DNA from: Actinomycetospora sp. TBRC 11914
GTDB taxonomy: Bacteria > Actinomycetota > Actinomycetes > Mycobacteriales > Pseudonocardiaceae
Direction: 5' to 3'
Assembly (NCBI RefSeq): GCF_012933465.1
Contig: NZ_JABBND010000009.1
Location: forward strand, 164,903 to 228,902
Length of the DNA stretch: 64,000 nt
This document shows, piece after piece, positions 30,058 through 38,623 of the stretch; the first letter of the stretch is position 1; each line of letters opens with the position of its first letter. A program made the translations under genes and the position numbers. A model generated the notes under the pieces. It was not told where the DNA came from. It saw only the letters and a program-made list of their open reading frames with translations, and did not search any database.

Positions 30058-30262
30058 CACGCCGAGCACCGACCTGGAGTCGGTGGGGCGTTCCCGGAGA
30101 TCCTCGTCGTGGTCCCGCCCGGCGAACTCACACTCACCCCTCCCCGCACGCTCGGGCAGCCTCCTCGGCATGTCGCGTTCACCCACACGCGCCCCACGTG
30201 TCACTCTCGGTCGCTCGTTCCGGGACGGCGTCCTCGCCGTCGGGAGACCAGGGGGTGGCCAC

Positions 30263-30433
30263 GTGGACTGGCTCCTCGCCGTCGTCGTCCTGCCGCCGAC
30301 GATGATCGTGACGACGTTGGTGCTCGCGGGCATCGAGCGCCGGCTCCTGCACGGCGGGCGGCCACCGCGGGCCCCGGCGCGCCCACCCGTTCCCCGCCCC
30401 TCCGGCGAGCAGGCGGTGGTGCACCGCGAGTAG
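30263..30433 (+). CDS. Small single-helix membrane protein (hypothetical)
   Basis: A 56-residue frame starts at a GTG preceded by GGGGGTGG. It encodes one transmembrane helix (VDWLLAVVVLPPTMIVTTLV) followed by a basic, Pro-rich cytoplasmic tail. Third codon positions are almost all G or C, as expected of a real gene here. It lies between tRNA-Arg and the DUF6328 gene. I do not recognise a family. Confidence 0.5.
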   Translation: MDWLLAVVVLPPTMIVTTLVLAGIERRLLHGGRPPRAPARPPVPRPSGEQAVVHRE

Positions 30434-30471
30434 GAACTCCCCAGGGCCGGTGCTCGCGGTGGAGGTGGCGG

Positions 30472-30939
30472 ATGGCCGAGGACCACGACCAGCGGGTCAA
30501 CCGGGAGCTCGGCGAGCTGCTCAACGAGCTGCGGGTCGCCCTGCCGGGCGTGCAGGTCCTGTTCGGGTTCCTGCTGACCACGCCGTTCCAGGTCGGGTTC
30601 TCCCGGATCACCGCGTTCGAGCGGGACGTCTACTTCTCGACGCTGCTGTCGACGGCGGCCGCGACGGTGCTGCTGGTCGCGCCCGCGGCGCAGCACCGGC
30701 TGCTGTTCCGGCAGCGGGACAAGGAGCGGATGCTGCTGCGCTTCAACCGCTACGCGATCGGCGGCCTGGTCTTCCTGGGTGCCTCGCTGTGCGGGGCGAC
30801 GCTCCTGGTGACCTCGCTCCTGTTCGCGGTGCCCGCGGCGGTAGCGACCTGCCTCGTCGTCGCCGTCGGGATCACGTTCCTGTGGCTGGTGCGCCCGCTG
30901 TTGATCCGTGCCCGCGAGAAACCGCACGACGCGGCATGA
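30472..30939 (+). CDS. DUF6328-like four-helix membrane protein
   Basis: The 155-residue protein has four predicted transmembrane segments (about 30-48, 57-78, 95-115 and 120-140) and an N-terminal amphipathic region, RVNRELGELLNELRVALPGV, that continues into the helix GVQVLFGFLLTTPFQ. This arrangement is that of the actinobacterial DUF6328 family as I recall it; function unknown. The ATG at 30472 follows GGAGGTGGCGG. Confidence 0.7.
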   Translation: MAEDHDQRVNRELGELLNELRVALPGVQVLFGFLLTTPFQVGFSRITAFERDVYFSTLLSTAAATVLLVAPAAQHRLLFRQRDKERMLLRFNRYAIGGLVFLGASLCGATLLVTSLLFAVPAAVATCLVVAVGITFLWLVRPLLIRAREKPHDAA

Positions 30940-31050
30940 TCCCCGGGACCGTCAGCCCACCGCTCACCGTTCGCGCCTCCCTGGTCGCCCGTCGTGTTGC
31001 CACCGATCGGACGCTCGTGGCGACGGCTCCCGGCACACGAAGGTGGGCGC

Positions 31051-31530
31051 ATGGGGGTACGCGACGACGAACGGTGGCGTGGGGTGACGCCACGATCGTC
31101 CTGGGGTGACGTGATCGGGTGGTGGGTCGACGCGCTGAGCCCGGCGCGCTGGGCGCCGAGCACCCTCACCCAGCCGATCCTCCCCGGGTGGAGCTTCGGC
31201 CCGAGTCTGGTGATCAACGAGGGGAACTCCGCGTCGCCGACCACCGAGGTGGCGGTCCTGCGCGAGCAGAGCTACGGACGTCAGCTGGGACGCCTCGGCG
31301 ACGCCCTGGAGGCGGTCGTCGAGGCGGTCGGTCCCACCGCCGACCACCGGGTGGAAGAGTTCCTCGCGATGCAGCAGCGGATCGCCGCCATCAAGGAGGA
31401 GGCCGCCCAGGAGGAGGTCGCCCGGCTGCGCGCGGCGCTCGACCGCGTGCGGAGGACCCAGCCCGAGGCGTTCGAGGCCCTGCTCCGGGACCTCACCGAC
31501 GGACCGGGCTCGGTGAACGGGACCGCATAG
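31051..31530 (+). CDS. Conserved actinobacterial hypothetical protein
   Basis: This 159-residue protein has a Trp- and Pro-rich N-terminal half (SPARWAPSTLTQPILPGWSF and VINEGNSASPTTEVAVLREQ) and a charged helical C-terminal half from about residue 75 that may form a coiled coil. There is no signal peptide or transmembrane helix. The first half looks strongly constrained and resembles a family I have seen in Pseudonocardiaceae, but I cannot name it. The start is the ATG at 31051; the frame is open to 30994. Confidence 0.7.
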   Translation: MGVRDDERWRGVTPRSSWGDVIGWWVDALSPARWAPSTLTQPILPGWSFGPSLVINEGNSASPTTEVAVLREQSYGRQLGRLGDALEAVVEAVGPTADHRVEEFLAMQQRIAAIKEEAAQEEVARLRAALDRVRRTQPEAFEALLRDLTDGPGSVNGTA

Positions 31531-31537
31531 GTGCGGC

Positions 31538-31873
31538 CTACGAGGCAGCCGTGCGCTTCGGGTCGAGCGCGACGATGGCCTCGAAGCCCGAGAGCTCCAG
31601 CACCCGGCGCGCCAGCGAGCCGATCGGCGCGACGACCTGGAGCTCGATCTGCAGCACCTCGAGCCGCGCGGCCAGCGCGAACAGGATCCGCAGGCCGACG
31701 CTGTCGATGTAGTCCAGCCCGGAGAGGTCGAGGGTCACCGCGCTCAGGTGGTTCGGGATCGCGGCCGCGAGCTGCTCCTCGACGCTCGCGGCGTTCTCGA
31801 GGTCGATCTCCCCGCCGAGGTCGATGCGCACCCGCGAGTGATCGGGGCTGACCAGGACGGTCGCCTTCGTCAT
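31538..31873 (-). CDS. STAS-domain anti-sigma factor antagonist
   Basis: The 111-residue single STAS domain resembles RsbV/SpoIIAA. The phosphorylation site is Ser58 in LDYIDSVGLRILF. Such proteins release an anti-sigma kinase when unphosphorylated. Its start overlaps the stop of the SpoIIE-type phosphatase gene by four bases, so phosphatase and substrate are probably made together. Confidence 0.9.
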   Translation of the reverse strand: MTKATVLVSPDHSRVRIDLGGEIDLENAASVEEQLAAAIPNHLSAVTLDLSGLDYIDSVGLRILFALAARLEVLQIELQVVAPIGSLARRVLELSGFEAIVALDPKRTAAS

Positions 31874-33471
31874 CCCGCCTCCCTCACCAGCCGGCGGCGC
31901 AGGGTGACCGTCGTCCCGGCCACCCCCGTCGTCACGTCCACGTCGTCACAGCACTGGCGCATCAGTGTGGTCCCGCGCCCCCGGCCCTCGCCACGGGCCG
32001 AGCGCCACTGGCCGTTGTCGCGCACCGTCGCCGTCACCTCGCCGCCCTCCAGCACGGCCCGGACCGCGACGGTCCCGCCGCCCGGGCCGTAGGCGTGCTC
32101 GACGACGTTCGAGCACGCCTCGCCGCAGGCGACGAGCAGGTCGGCGGTCGCGTCGGCGGGCGCCTCCGCGGCGACCAGCCAGCGGCGCAGGGCGGACCGC
32201 ACCTCGGCGAGCGAGCGGGGGACCGCCGGCAGCACGACGTCGAGCGGCACCACCCGCTCGCCGGGGAGCCGGCGGGCGACGAGCATCGCGACGTCGTCGG
32301 TGACGTGCTCGCTGCCGACGAGCCGGCCGAGCACCGTGCTGCAGACGGTCTCCACCTCGTCGACCGTGACCGCGTCGGTGAGCAGGTCCAGGCCGACGTC
32401 GAGGGAGCGTCGCCGGCGCTCGACGAGGCCGTCGGTGTAGAGGAACAGCAGCCCGCCCGGCGGGAGGTCGACCACGGTGGTCCGGCGCGGGGGCCCGACC
32501 GACACCCCCACCGGCAGGTCCACCGGGACCTCGAGCAGCGCCGCGTGGTCGGACGGCGACGCCACGACCGGCGGGAGGTGCCCGGCCGTCGACAGCGCCA
32601 GGCGCTCCATGGACGGCTCGAAGACGGCGTACAGCACCGTCGCCATCACGCCGTCCTCGAAGTGCTGCACGTTCCCGTCGAGCCGTTCGAGGACCTCCGC
32701 CGGGTCGTCCTCCTCCAGCGCGAACGCCCGCAGCGCGCTGCGGAGCCGGCCCATGACGACGGCCGCCTGCAGCCCCCGCCCGACGACGTCGCCGATCACC
32801 ACGCCCACCCGGCCCGAGGGCAGCGTGAAGACGTCGTACCAGTCGCCGCCGAGGCCGCCGGCGTCGCCGGGGATGTAGCGGGCGGCGAGCTCGAGGCCCG
32901 GGACGGCGGGCAGCGTCCCCGGCATCAGGCTGCGCTGCAGGGCCGCGGCGGTCGCGCGGTCCAGCTCGGTGAGGTGCGTCCGCGTCATCGACGCGATGCG
33001 GTCGGCCGCCAGCTGGAGCAGCTCGGCGTCCTCGTCGACGAACGTCCTCGTGGTGAGGGTGCCGACGTGCAGGACCCCGAGGACCGTGCCCTCGGCGATC
33101 AGCGGCACTCCCAGCAGGGAGCGGACCGCCTTCTCCCGCAGGATCGGGTTGAGCACGTTCGCGTGGTCGACCTGCTCGATGACGACCGGCCGCCGCTCGG
33201 CCGCGATGCGGCCGGCGAACCCCTGGCCGAGGGGGATGCGCACGCCCTGGCGCACCTCCTCCTCGATGCCCCGCGCCGCCGTCGCCACCAGGTGGGTCGA
33301 CGACGGGTCCAGCAGGAGGACGGCCGCGGTGTCGGCGTGCAGGAGGGAGCGGACCCGTTCGAGCAGCTCGTCCAGCAGGTCCTCGACGGCCAGGTGCGCG
33401 AGCGCCGTGTCGGTCACCAGCTCGATCCGACGCAGCCGGTCCTCGCCCGAGGACACCTCAGTCCCGGTCAC
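31870..33471 (-). CDS. GAF-SpoIIE phosphatase-HATPase partner-switching regulator
   Basis: The 533-residue cytoplasmic protein has three modules: GAF (about 20-165, LDELLERVRSLLHADTAAVL), PP2C-type SpoIIE phosphatase (about 185-385, GDWYDVFTLPSGRVGVVIGDVVGRGLQAA with the metal-binding Asp residues) and a C-terminal RsbW-like ATPase domain (about 405-530, VACGEACSNVVEHAYGPGGG). It therefore combines a signal-sensing phosphatase and an anti-sigma kinase. The likely substrate is the STAS protein downstream. No sigma factor gene is nearby. Confidence 0.9.
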   Translation of the reverse strand: MTGTEVSSGEDRLRRIELVTDTALAHLAVEDLLDELLERVRSLLHADTAAVLLLDPSSTHLVATAARGIEEEVRQGVRIPLGQGFAGRIAAERRPVVIEQVDHANVLNPILREKAVRSLLGVPLIAEGTVLGVLHVGTLTTRTFVDEDAELLQLAADRIASMTRTHLTELDRATAAALQRSLMPGTLPAVPGLELAARYIPGDAGGLGGDWYDVFTLPSGRVGVVIGDVVGRGLQAAVVMGRLRSALRAFALEEDDPAEVLERLDGNVQHFEDGVMATVLYAVFEPSMERLALSTAGHLPPVVASPSDHAALLEVPVDLPVGVSVGPPRRTTVVDLPPGGLLFLYTDGLVERRRRSLDVGLDLLTDAVTVDEVETVCSTVLGRLVGSEHVTDDVAMLVARRLPGERVVPLDVVLPAVPRSLAEVRSALRRWLVAAEAPADATADLLVACGEACSNVVEHAYGPGGGTVAVRAVLEGGEVTATVRDNGQWRSARGEGRGRGTTLMRQCCDDVDVTTGVAGTTVTLRRRLVREAG

Positions 33472-33663
33472 GCGCCAGCACGCTAGTCGGCGCCCGCATC
33501 AGGGCCTAGGACCCGCCCGGGCCCACCGCCGGATAACACTTCGGAACCATCCGGTGATGAGTGTTCTTCACCACTAGTGACATCGCTACTCTCTTCGAGT
33601 CGAACCAACCGGGCGATCAGCGCCCGACGACGACGCTCCGTGAGAGTTCGAGAGGTGGCCGCC

Positions 33664-34092
33664 GTGCAGTGGTACCTGAAGGCGCTCAGGCAGTACGCCG
33701 ACTTCGGCGGTCGAGCGCGCCGCACCGAGTTCTGGATGTTCGTCCTGGTCAACCTCGTCATCTCGATCGTGCTGGGGATCATCGACTCGGCGATCGGCAC
33801 GGCGAACTTCTACGCCTCCGGCGGGATGGCCGCCTACAGCCCGGGCATCCTGGGGACCATCTACGGCCTGGCCGTCCTGATCCCCTCGATCGCGGTGACG
33901 GTGCGGCGCCTGCACGACACCGACCGGTCGGGCTGGTGGTTCCTCATCCAGCTCATCCCGATCGTGGGCAGCATCGTGCTGCTGGTCTTCGTCTGCCTCG
34001 AGGGCACGCGCGGCCCCAACCGCTTCGGCGCGGACCCGAAGCTCGAGGCTGCGGCGGGCCAGCAGCCCCAGAACCCGCCCATGCCGGTCTGA
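33664..34092 (+). CDS. DUF805 family membrane protein
   Basis: The 142-residue protein has four predicted transmembrane helices. It opens with WYLKALRQYADFGGRARRTEFW, the DUF805 signature, and has RRLHDTDRSGWWFLIQLIPIVG and the C-terminal GTRGPNRFGADP, all typical. Function unknown. The start is the GTG at 33664 after GAGAGG. It is divergent from the SpoIIE-type gene across 192 bases with no clear promoter. Confidence 0.92.
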   Translation: MQWYLKALRQYADFGGRARRTEFWMFVLVNLVISIVLGIIDSAIGTANFYASGGMAAYSPGILGTIYGLAVLIPSIAVTVRRLHDTDRSGWWFLIQLIPIVGSIVLLVFVCLEGTRGPNRFGADPKLEAAAGQQPQNPPMPV

Positions 34093-34105
34093 CCCCGGAC
34101 GTGGA

Positions 34106-34149
34106 AGAGCCCGGAGCCGCCAGGTCGGGGGTCCGGCGGTCCGGGCTCT
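34106..34149. terminator. Bidirectional terminator hairpin
   Basis: AGAGCCCGGAGCCGCC (34106-34121) pairs with GGCGGTCCGGGCTCT (34135-34149) over 15 bp with one bulged base and a 13-base loop. It lies between the convergent DUF805 gene and the glycosyltransferase gene, where both need an end. Confidence 0.75.
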
Positions 34150-34180
34150 GACGGTTCCTTCGCTCCCGCCCGCCCCGGCG

Positions 34181-35785
34181 TTACACGGCCGGGACGAGCA
34201 CGATCCGGAACGGCGACCCGGTCTGCGGGCTGGTGACCCACCAGGTGTGGAGCACCCCGGCCGGCGTCGGGTCGGCGCCGCGGACGTAGCGCAGCCGGTA
34301 GGCCGGCCGCGGCGCCGCGACGTCGGGCCGGTGGCGCCAGTTGAGGCGCAGCACGGCGCGGCTGAGGTGACCGCCCAGGTCGTAGCGGTGGTCGAGCAGC
34401 GGCCGGGCGTCGGCGCGGGCGGAGAACTGGTCGACCATGTCGCAGCGGCACCCCCACGTGATCGCCCCGATCTCGCCCGGCGGCGCCACCGACACGTCAC
34501 CGACCAGGGCCGGGAGCTCGTGCCCGATCCGCAGGTAGGCCGCCGGGTCGGTGAAGTTGGAGTTCATGTCCGCGGCCGTCCACGGCAGCCCGCCCTGCCC
34601 GGCCACCGCGAGGGCGACGGCGCAGTAGGCGGCCGTCCCCCACCCCGCGAGGGTGCGGACGCGCCGCGGACCGGCCGCGAGGGCCACGGCCACCGCGAGC
34701 GCGGACCCGGCCACCAGGGGGCCGTAGTACCAGGCCTGCGGGTAGGCGTTGATCGCCATCAGCGCGGCGAGGTGCACGGTGCCCGAGGCGGCGAAGGCGA
34801 CGACGAGCCGGCCCGGCGCCGTCCGGCCGGGCGACCACGGGCGCGGCCACGCGGTGCGGGCGGCCCGCAGCCGGGCGGCCACCGCGAGGGCCGCGAGGAC
34901 CCAGGCGGCCACGACGGTGATCCCGACGACGGCGACCGCCACCGGCGTCCGCGACCAGTAGAGGGCGTCGAACTCCGCGATGATCGACGGCAGGTGCCCG
35001 GCGGCCGGGTTGGTCTTGAAGGAGAAGGTGTCGGGGACGAAGCCGCCCAGCTCGTACCAGGCCCAGAGGTGCCACGGCAGGGCCACGACGACCGCGGCGG
35101 CGCCCGCCCGCAGCAGGCCCCGCAGCCGCGTGCGGAGCAGCGGCGGGCGCCACAGCACCAGCAGGAGCACCAGGGCCGGGACGGCGTAGTCCGGGCGCAC
35201 GAGGACGGCGACCCCGCCCAGGGCCCCGGCGGCGCCGGGGCGGCCGGCCACCGCGGTCGCGGCGAGGGCCACCACGACCGCGACGCCCAGGTAGGTCTCC
35301 AGGCCGATGGTCGAGACGAGCAGCGGCGAGGTGGCGAGCAGCGCCATCGCGGCCAGGGGCAGCACCGGCCCGGGCGCGGCGACGCGCGCGAGGCAATGCG
35401 TCGCCGCCCCGATCACGGCGAAGGCCAGGGCGAGCACCAGCCCGACGGCCCCGGTGACGGTGCCCGTCAGGCCCAGCCCCGCGGCGAGCAGCCACACGTT
35501 CAACGGGCTCGTCGCGGTGTTCGCCGTGCGCCCGGGGACCAGGCCCCACTGACCGTGCTCCACCAGCGTCCGGGCGTAGTCCAGCGAGATGTAGGAGTCG
35601 TCGCCCAGCGCGCCCCGAGCCAGGGCCGTCAGCGCGGCCGCGACCAGGACGCCGACCCCGGCGTACAGCCACGTCGACGCGCGGCGGACCGGCCGCGGCG
35701 GCGGCGCCGGCGGTGCCGGCGCCGTCACCGACCGCTGGGTCGGGACCACCGCCACACCAGGCGTCACATCCGCCACATCAGTCAC
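34181..35785 (-). CDS. GT-C type membrane glycosyltransferase (putative)
   Basis: The 534-residue protein has about 10-11 transmembrane helices. After the first helix it carries DDSYISLDYARTLVEHGQWG and TSPLNVWLLAAGLG, which fit the extracytoplasmic acidic loop and TSPL motif of polyprenyl-phosphate-dependent GT-C enzymes such as mycobacterial AftB. The C-terminal 150 residues are a soluble outer domain. The likely substrate is a lipid-linked sugar for envelope glycans; exact specificity is unknown. Confidence 0.75.
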   Translation of the reverse strand: MTDVADVTPGVAVVPTQRSVTAPAPPAPPPRPVRRASTWLYAGVGVLVAAALTALARGALGDDSYISLDYARTLVEHGQWGLVPGRTANTATSPLNVWLLAAGLGLTGTVTGAVGLVLALAFAVIGAATHCLARVAAPGPVLPLAAMALLATSPLLVSTIGLETYLGVAVVVALAATAVAGRPGAAGALGGVAVLVRPDYAVPALVLLLVLWRPPLLRTRLRGLLRAGAAAVVVALPWHLWAWYELGGFVPDTFSFKTNPAAGHLPSIIAEFDALYWSRTPVAVAVVGITVVAAWVLAALAVAARLRAARTAWPRPWSPGRTAPGRLVVAFAASGTVHLAALMAINAYPQAWYYGPLVAGSALAVAVALAAGPRRVRTLAGWGTAAYCAVALAVAGQGGLPWTAADMNSNFTDPAAYLRIGHELPALVGDVSVAPPGEIGAITWGCRCDMVDQFSARADARPLLDHRYDLGGHLSRAVLRLNWRHRPDVAAPRPAYRLRYVRGADPTPAGVLHTWWVTSPQTGSPFRIVLVPAV

Positions 35786-35917
35786 AGGCGTACCGTGCCG
35801 CGACCGGCGCTCACCCGGTGGTATGACGCGCCGGTGGACGCGCGGAAAAGGTGGCCGACACGCGGACGGCGCCGCCCCGGGAGCCGGGACGGCGCCGTCG
35901 GCGCGGTGGGGACTACG

Positions 35918-36268
35918 TCAGAGGAGTCCGGCCTCGGTCAGCCACTCGCGCGCGTCGGGGTGCCCGAGGTCGGCCAGGCGCAGCTCCGTCCCGGTGGCCT
36001 CGGCCCGCTCCCGGACCAGCCCGAGCACGTGGCGGCCGGTGTGGTCGCAGGACGGCACCCGGCTGAGGTCGACCACGAGCAGGGCGGGCTCCGACTCGAG
36101 CTGGGCGTGCAGGCACCGGCTCAGCAGCGCCGCCTCGCGGTCGCCGATCGCGCCGGACACGGAGATGACGACGCCGTCAGCCGCGGTCACCGACCGGACC
36201 TGCACGGTCATCGCAGATCCGGGGGTGGTCGGCACATCGTGGGTGGGGCGGGGCGCGACGGCGGTCAT
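35918..36268 (-). CDS. STAS-domain protein with Thr at the phospho-site
   Basis: This 116-residue protein is a STAS domain with a 20-residue leader. The usual phospho-serine loop (D-S-x-G) reads SCDHTGRHVLGLV here, with Thr77 where Ser is normal. It could still be phosphorylated or could be a non-switching variant. The ATG at 36268 follows GGGAGA. It stands alone 4 kb from the SpoIIE-type phosphatase and its STAS partner. Confidence 0.8.
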   Translation of the reverse strand: MTAVAPRPTHDVPTTPGSAMTVQVRSVTAADGVVISVSGAIGDREAALLSRCLHAQLESEPALLVVDLSRVPSCDHTGRHVLGLVRERAEATGTELRLADLGHPDAREWLTEAGLL

Positions 36269-36318
36269 GGGGTCTCCCAACGAGCTCGGGAGGCTGAATG
36301 CTCAGCCCGTGGGCAGGA

Positions 36319-36645
36319 CTACCCGACGTGCACGCCCCGTACACCATCGAGTGGTCGCGGTCGGGTGGCGGAAACCTCCCCGCGGTGGTCCAGCCTCGTC
36401 AGGAGCAGGGGCGGCGCTTCCCGCGGCTCCTCCCCGAGCTCCGTCCGGACGACGTCGGCGCGGGAACGCTCCGTGACCGTCGCGGGCGTGGTGTCGGTGT
36501 TCGGGGAGACCCGGACGAGGACGTCGCCGACGGGTCCCCCTCGGTAGATCGCTCGCGCGGACGGTAGCGGCGTGTGGCCGACCCGACAATCCGGCCGGTC
36601 CGGGTTGCCCCGCCACTTGCCCAGGGCAACGATTGCTCCATGCAA
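36319..36645 (-). CDS. Possible small protein (hypothetical)
   Basis: The 371 bases between the STAS gene and marR have no obvious gene, but this minus-strand frame of 108 codons shows strong G/C bias at third codon positions from about 36550 down to 36319, as in neighbouring genes. The encoded segment GGPVGDVLVRVSPNTDTTPA and what follows resembles no family I know. The only ATG is at 36645, overlapping the marR start, and has no good ribosome-binding site. A competing plus-strand frame (36298-36567) has weaker bias. Confidence 0.28.
   Translation of the reverse strand: MHGAIVALGKWRGNPDRPDCRVGHTPLPSARAIYRGGPVGDVLVRVSPNTDTTPATVTERSRADVVRTELGEEPREAPPLLLTRLDHRGEVSATRPRPLDGVRGVHVG
36617..36645. 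promoter_or_regulatory. Overlapping inverted repeats at the marR start (candidate operator)
   Basis: TTGCCC-A-GGGCAA (36617-36629) is a perfect 6-bp inverted repeat, followed at once by TTGC-N5-GCAA (36633-36645) spanning the ATG of marR. Repeats of this size at a MarR start suggest autoregulation. I found no promoter hexamers nearby. Confidence 0.5.
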
Positions 36646-37119
36646 CAGTCCGAGGAGCCCGGCGACGACCTCGTCGACGCGGTGATGACGGCGAGCCGGG
36701 CGCTGCTGGCCGTCGTCGTCCGATCGTTGGCCGCGGTCGACGAGGACGTGACGCTGCCGCAGTACCGGGCCCTGGTGGTGCTCGCCCAGCGCGGCCGGGT
36801 GCGCCCCGCCGAGCTCGCGGCGGCCCTGGCGGTGACGCCCCCGACGTGCACGCGCATGTGCGGCCGGCTCGAGGCCAAGGGCCTCGTCGTGCGGGAGCGG
36901 CCGGCCGGGGACCGTCGCGCGGTCGACGTCTCCCTGTCGCCGGCGGGCCGGGATCTGGTCGACGACGTGAGCCGGCGCCGGCGCGACGAGCTCCGGACCC
37001 TGCTCGCCGGGGTGCCGACCGGGCGACGCGCCGCCGTCGTCGAGGGCCTGCGGTCGCTCGCCGAGGCCGCCGGCGAGGTGCCGGAGCCCGACTGGGCCGT
37101 GAGCGGGGTGGCCCGGTGA
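36640..37119 (+). CDS. MarR family transcriptional regulator
   Basis: The 159-residue winged-helix protein shows the MarR layout: LPQYRALVVLAQRGRVRPAE, the recognition helix region VTPPTCTRMCGRLEAKGLV and the wing RPAGDRRAVDVSLSPAGRDL. It overlaps the ClC gene by four bases (GTGA) and so probably regulates it and itself. The start is the ATG at 36640; the frame is open upstream to 36574. Confidence 0.92.
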   Translation: MQQSEEPGDDLVDAVMTASRALLAVVVRSLAAVDEDVTLPQYRALVVLAQRGRVRPAELAAALAVTPPTCTRMCGRLEAKGLVVRERPAGDRRAVDVSLSPAGRDLVDDVSRRRRDELRTLLAGVPTGRRAAVVEGLRSLAEAAGEVPEPDWAVSGVAR

Positions 37120-38504
37120 CCGCCGAGGTCGAGGCCCGGGCGGAACCGTCCTGGCGCGCGCGCCCGGCCCGGGCCGGCCGCGCCGCGCACCGCTGGCTCA
37201 CCGACAGCAGGCCGGGCCTCGTCGGGCTGGCCCTGATCATCGGACTGGGCGCGGGCCTCGGGGCCGTCGCGTTCCGCTACCTCATCATCGGCATCACGTG
37301 GCTCGTCACCGGCCGCCAGGACTACTCGGACGCCGGACGGGTGGCGAGCACCCACCTCGCCGCCCTGGGACCGTGGTTCCTGCTCCTCGCCCCGGTGGTC
37401 GGCGGCCTGGTCTACGGGCCGCTGGTCACCCGCTTCGCGCCCGAGGCGCGGGGCCACGGCGTGCCCGAGGTGATGGTCGCCGTCGCCCGCCACGGCGGAC
37501 GCATCAAGGCCCGCGTCGCCGCGGTCAAGGCGCTCGCGTCGGCGCTGTGCATCGGGACCGGCGGGTCGGTGGGACGGGAGGGCCCGATCGTCCAGATCGG
37601 GTCGGCGCTGGGCTCGTCGATCGGCCAGGCGCTGCGGGTGCCCGCCGGGCGGCTGACCCTCATGGTCGCCTGCGGCGCGGCGGGCGGGATCTCCGCGACG
37701 TTCAACGCGCCCATGGCCGGCGTCGTCTTCGGACTCGAGATCATCCTGCGGGCGTTCTCGGCCCAGTCGTTCGGCATCCTGGTGATCTCGTCGGTCACCG
37801 CCAACGTCGTCGCGCGGTTGCTCGTCGGCGACGACACGATCCTGCACCTGCCCCACTACGCCCTCGGCTCCACCGCGGAACTACCGCTCTACGCCGTCCT
37901 CGGCCTGCTCGCGGGCCTGCTCGGCTGGGCCTTCGCGCGGGTGCTGTACGCGATCGAGGACGGCTGCGACGCGGTCTGGCGCGGGCCGGAGTGGCTGCGC
38001 CCGGCCGTCGGCGGCGTGCTGCTGGGCGGCGTGCTGCTGGCGCTCCCCCAGCTCTACGGCGTCGGCTACCCGGTGCTCCAGGGCGGCCTGGCCGGGCAGT
38101 ACGCGGTCGGGTTCCTGCTCCTGCTCGCCGTCGGCAAGATGCTCGCGACCAGCCTCACGATCGGCATCGGCGGGTCCGGCGGGGTGTTCGCGCCGTCGCT
38201 GTTCCTCGGCGGCATGGCCGGCACCGCGTTCGGGACGCTCGCCGCGGCCCTGTTCCCCGCCCTGCACCTCTCCCCCGGCGCGTTCGGGCTGGTGGGGATG
38301 GCGGCGGTCTTCGCCGGCGCCGCGCACGCCCCCATCACCGCGGTGCTCATCGTCTTCGAGCTGACCGGCGACTACGCCGTGATCCTGCCGCTCATGGTCG
38401 CGGTGGTCCTCGCGACCGGGCTCAGCCACCTCGTCTCGAGGCAGAACATCTACACGCTGAAGCTGCTGCGGCGGGGCATCGACATCGACGCCCCGGCGGG
38501 GTGA
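37116..38504 (+). CDS. ClC-family chloride channel or antiporter
   Basis: The 462-residue protein has about 10-12 hydrophobic segments and the three ClC filter motifs: GTGGSVGREGPIVQIGS with the gating Glu in GREGP, then GIGGSGGVFAPSLFLGG, and the later helix with FELTGDYAVILPL. It stops about 15 residues after the last membrane segment and has no CBS domains. Coupled translation with MarR suggests stress-responsive expression, perhaps acid or anion stress (inference). Confidence 0.93.
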   Translation: MTAEVEARAEPSWRARPARAGRAAHRWLTDSRPGLVGLALIIGLGAGLGAVAFRYLIIGITWLVTGRQDYSDAGRVASTHLAALGPWFLLLAPVVGGLVYGPLVTRFAPEARGHGVPEVMVAVARHGGRIKARVAAVKALASALCIGTGGSVGREGPIVQIGSALGSSIGQALRVPAGRLTLMVACGAAGGISATFNAPMAGVVFGLEIILRAFSAQSFGILVISSVTANVVARLLVGDDTILHLPHYALGSTAELPLYAVLGLLAGLLGWAFARVLYAIEDGCDAVWRGPEWLRPAVGGVLLGGVLLALPQLYGVGYPVLQGGLAGQYAVGFLLLLAVGKMLATSLTIGIGGSGGVFAPSLFLGGMAGTAFGTLAAALFPALHLSPGAFGLVGMAAVFAGAAHAPITAVLIVFELTGDYAVILPLMVAVVLATGLSHLVSRQNIYTLKLLRRGIDIDAPAG

Positions 38505-38592
38505 GGTCAGTGCGCGCGTGCCCTACGTGACGCACTCACTTACCGCCCCGCGATCACGCTGCCAGCCTGTTCCCCTCCGCTGGTGCCACCAC

Positions 38593-38606
38593 TCGGGCGC
38601 GCCCGA
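38593..38606. promoter_or_regulatory. 14-bp palindrome upstream of the hydrogenase operon
   Basis: TCGGGCGCGCCCGA is a perfect palindrome ending 17 bases before the GTG of the small-subunit gene, just before the GGGGGA ribosome-binding site. It could be an operator or an mRNA hairpin that limits translation. No clear -10/-35 pair is seen in the 119-base gap after the ClC gene. Confidence 0.4.
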
Positions 38607-38623
38607 ACCCGCTGGGGGAATCC

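Noticed and set aside
36298..36567. Plus-strand frame of 89 codons between the STAS and marR genes
   Set aside because: Weaker third-position G/C bias than the opposite strand and no ribosome-binding site.
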